NCBI GenBank assembly: GCA_031271245.1
Contig: JAISWC010000083.1
Location: forward strand, 1 to 7,427
Reading direction: 5' to 3'
Origin: Tannerella sp.
Lineage (GTDB): Bacteria; Bacteroidota; Bacteroidia; Bacteroidales; Tannerellaceae
DNA length: 7,427 nt
Under the pieces are notes generated by a model, which ran no database searches, had not been told where the DNA came from, and was given only the letters and a program-made list of their open reading frames with translations. Shown here piece after piece: positions 5,735 to 7,427 of the stretch. Numbering within the stretch: position 1 is the first letter of the stretch; each line of letters starts with the position of its first letter. A program made the position numbers and the translations under genes.

Positions 5735-7263
5735 TAGAAATATATTGGGCGATAGGAGCTTTTGCAGCGGGGGCACTGCTTGCATGGTTCGGAACAACTT
5801 TTTTGGGAAAGTACCGCTATAAAGTCCTGTTGAAGGAGGCGGAGAAGGAAACGGAAGTAATGAAAAAAAACAAGATGCTGGAAGTGAAGGAGAAGTACCT
5901 GCACATGAAATCGGAACTGGAAAAACAGGCTTCGGTACGGAATGCAAAGATTCAGTCTGCCGAAACGAGATTGAAACAGCGGGAACTGATATTCAACCAG
6001 CGACAGGAAGAATTGCAGCGGAAAACGACGGAAACAGACGCCGTAAAGGAAAACTTGAACAATCAGTTGCAGTTGATTGAAAAGAGGAAGCAGGACATAG
6101 AGAAACTGCACCAGCAGGAAATCACATACCTGGAAACCGTCTCCGGTCTTTCGGCCGACGAAGCGCGGGAACGGCTGACCGAATCGCTGAAGGATGAAGC
6201 AAAAACAAACGCAGCTTCCTACATCAACGAAATTATGGAGGAAGCGAAAATGACGGCGAACAAGGAAGCGAAAAAGATTGTAATCAAATCCATCCAGCGT
6301 GTGGCGGCAGAGACGGCCGTCGAAAATTCGGTGACGGTATTCCACATTGATTCGGATGAAATCAAGGGACGCATCATCGGTCGCGAAGGCCGGAACATCC
6401 GTGCGCTGGAAGCCGCTACCGGCATAGAAATCATTGTAGACGACACGCCGGAAGCAATTATTCTTTCCGGATTCGACCCTGTCCGCCGCGAAGTAGCCCG
6501 TCTGGCGCTGCATCAGCTGGTGCAGGACGGTCGCATCCATCCGGCGCGGATTGAGGAGGTGGTCGGCAAAGTACGCAAGCAGGTGGAGGAAGAAATCGTG
6601 GAAACGGGAAAACGCACGGTCATCGACCTGGGCATTCACGGGCTGCATCCCGAACTCACCCGGATGATCGGGAAGATGAAATACCGTTCTTCATACGGAC
6701 AGAACCTGCTGCAACATGCACGTGAAACAGCCAATCTGTGTGCCGTCATGGCCGCCGAACTGGGACTGAATCCGAAAAAAGCGCGCCGTGCCGGATTGCT
6801 GCACGACATCGGAAAGGTGCCGGACGACGAGCCGGAACTGCCGCACGCCATTCTGGGAATGAAACTCTGCGAAAAATACAAGGAAAGACCGGATATATGC
6901 AATGCCGTCGGCGCCCATCACGACGAAGTGGAGATGCAGTCGTTGCTGGCTCCCGTCGTACAGGTTTGCGATGCCATTTCGGGTGCGCGTCCGGGTGCGC
7001 GTCGCGAAATCGTGGAAGCCTATATCAAGCGCCTCAACGATCTGGAGCAGCTGGCCATGACTTATCCCGGCGTAATTAAGACGTATGCCATCCAGGCCGG
7101 TCGCGAGTTGCGCGTGATTGTGGGTGCAGACAGGATCGACGACAAGCATACGGAAAATCTCTCCGTGGAAATCGCGAAGAAAATACAGGACGAAATGACC
7201 TATCCGGGTCAGGTGAAGATTACGGTGATCCGCGAAACGCGCGCAGTCAGCTATGCCAAATGA
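5731..7263 (+). CDS. rny: Ribonuclease Y, membrane-anchored endoribonuclease
   Basis: RNase Y starts bulk mRNA decay by endonucleolytic cleavage at the inner face of the membrane. The 510-residue protein has the full architecture. An N-terminal membrane segment (about 5-25, WAIGAFAAGALLAWFG) comes first, then a long charged coiled coil (about 30-150). The KH domain follows with GxxG as IIGREGRNIR (215-224), and then an HD domain with metal ligands H329 (LLQHARE), H358-D359 (LLHDIGK) and D414 (CDAIS), plus GAHHDEVE (394-401). The C-terminal region SGARPGARRE (417-426) and the final IRETRAVSYAK are family hallmarks. All catalytic residues appear intact. The ATG lies inside the zapA stop (ATGA), so expression is probably coupled to zapA, and there is no separate promoter. 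It is the last gene of the plus-strand operon and converges with a minus-strand gene 47 nt downstream. Confidence 0.98.
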   Translation: MIEIYWAIGAFAAGALLAWFGTTFLGKYRYKVLLKEAEKETEVMKKNKMLEVKEKYLHMKSELEKQASVRNAKIQSAETRLKQRELIFNQRQEELQRKTTETDAVKENLNNQLQLIEKRKQDIEKLHQQEITYLETVSGLSADEARERLTESLKDEAKTNAASYINEIMEEAKMTANKEAKKIVIKSIQRVAAETAVENSVTVFHIDSDEIKGRIIGREGRNIRALEAATGIEIIVDDTPEAIILSGFDPVRREVARLALHQLVQDGRIHPARIEEVVGKVRKQVEEEIVETGKRTVIDLGIHGLHPELTRMIGKMKYRSSYGQNLLQHARETANLCAVMAAELGLNPKKARRAGLLHDIGKVPDDEPELPHAILGMKLCEKYKERPDICNAVGAHHDEVEMQSLLAPVVQVCDAISGARPGARREIVEAYIKRLNDLEQLAMTYPGVIKTYAIQAGRELRVIVGADRIDDKHTENLSVEIAKKIQDEMTYPGQVKITVIRETRAVSYAK

Positions 7264-7283
7264 GAATGACCGTTAGGCATAGC
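7250..7283. terminator. Inverted repeat over the rny stop codon, weak terminator candidate
   Basis: GCTATGCC (7250-7257) and GGCATAGC (7276-7283) are perfect 8-bp arms separated by 18 nt that include the rny stop codon. It is the only notable hairpin between the two converging genes. No T-tract follows on either strand and the loop is long, so an intrinsic terminator is doubtful; it may be a 3'-end mRNA structure or chance. Confidence 0.3.
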
Positions 7284-7310
7284 AGAACAGGTGAGAGGTA
7301 AACTCCAGCG

Positions 7311-7427
7311 CTAATTTTTCGCCGATTCCCACCTGTAGACTTCAATCCGCTGTTTTTCATAGCGGTTGTCGACCGTCCGGGTCTTGTTAAACCGGACGAA
7401 GCGAATGGGGGCGGACATTTCCAGCCG
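7311..7427 (-). CDS. 3' end of an unrecognised protein gene (partial)
   Basis: The minus strand is open from the window edge to a TAG at 7311-7313, giving 38 C-terminal residues. They include MSAPIRFVRFNKTR, with YEKQRIEVYRWE further on. The residues are rich in Arg, aromatic and charged types, with codon use like the neighbouring genes, and the frame continues past the edge. No domain is recognisable from so short a piece. The in-frame ATG four codons from the edge could in principle start a 35-residue peptide, but a longer gene entering from the right is more likely. It converges with rny. Confidence 0.6.
   Translation of the reverse strand, partial: RLEMSAPIRFVRFNKTRTVDNRYEKQRIEVYRWESAKN

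Noticed and set aside
5677..6648. Minus-strand open frame (323 codons) antisense to rny
   Set aside because: Its Phe/Leu/Arg-rich product is the complement of the Lys/Glu/Gln codons of the RNase Y coiled coil. No domain is visible.
6981..7003. GC-rich tandem repeat with a 12-nt period (GGGTGCGCGTC twice)
   Set aside because: It encodes the conserved GARPGAR segment of RNase Y, so the repeat follows from the protein sequence.
7287..7336. ACAGGTG / CACCTGT 7-bp inverted repeat
   Set aside because: The arms are 36 nt apart and one lies in the partial coding frame. A pair this short is likely to be chance.

Overview
This window looks like ordinary core chromosome of a member of the Bacteroidota, most likely order Bacteroidales. 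Five things point there. The intergenic gaps carry -7 elements of the form TAnnTTTG, two of them with a TTG 20 nt upstream, which is the Bacteroidota housekeeping promoter pattern. Gene starts lack clear Shine-Dalgarno sequences. The gene order hpt-adk-obg and the chain winged-helix gene - coiled-coil gene - zapA - rny are, as far as I recall, typical of the phylum. There is a four-helix-bundle protein with the C-terminal suffix known mainly from this group. The first bases are a 27-nt palindrome of a kind I recall as dispersed in Bacteroidales genomes. I cannot name the genus.

Layout. Positions 23-2268, minus strand: a three-gene operon transcribed hpt (hypoxanthine phosphoribosyltransferase), adk (adenylate kinase), obgE (ribosome-associated GTPase), with gaps of about 20 nt. 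It ends in a perfect palindrome that itself supplies the obgE stop codon. Positions 2269-2361: a compact divergent promoter region. Positions 2362-3894, plus strand: a bifunctional NAD(P)HX epimerase/dehydratase. Positions 3947-4805, minus strand: a four-helix-bundle suffix protein with its own promoter and a leader hairpin, and upstream of it a 69-codon orphan ORF. Positions 4806-4906: a second intergenic region with a plus-strand promoter. Positions 4907-7263, plus strand: a tightly packed operon of a winged-helix protein, a coiled-coil protein, zapA and rny (RNase Y), the last two joined by an ATGA overlap. Positions 7311-7427, minus strand: the 3' end of an unrecognised gene that runs off the window.

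How the genes fit together. The left operon links purine salvage (hpt), adenine-nucleotide balance (adk) and a guanine-nucleotide-sensing ribosome assembly GTPase (obgE). Nnr repairs damaged NAD(P)H. The right operon joins Z-ring assembly (zapA, and perhaps the coiled-coil protein as a partner) to membrane-anchored mRNA decay (rny).

I found no clear new multi-gene system. The points most worth a second look are the unnamed coiled-coil gene before zapA, the four-helix-bundle gene with its orphan neighbour and leader hairpin, and the palindrome that forms the end of obgE. No rRNA, tRNA, CRISPR array, transposase or phage gene is visible, and no stretch over 300 bases lacks a gene.
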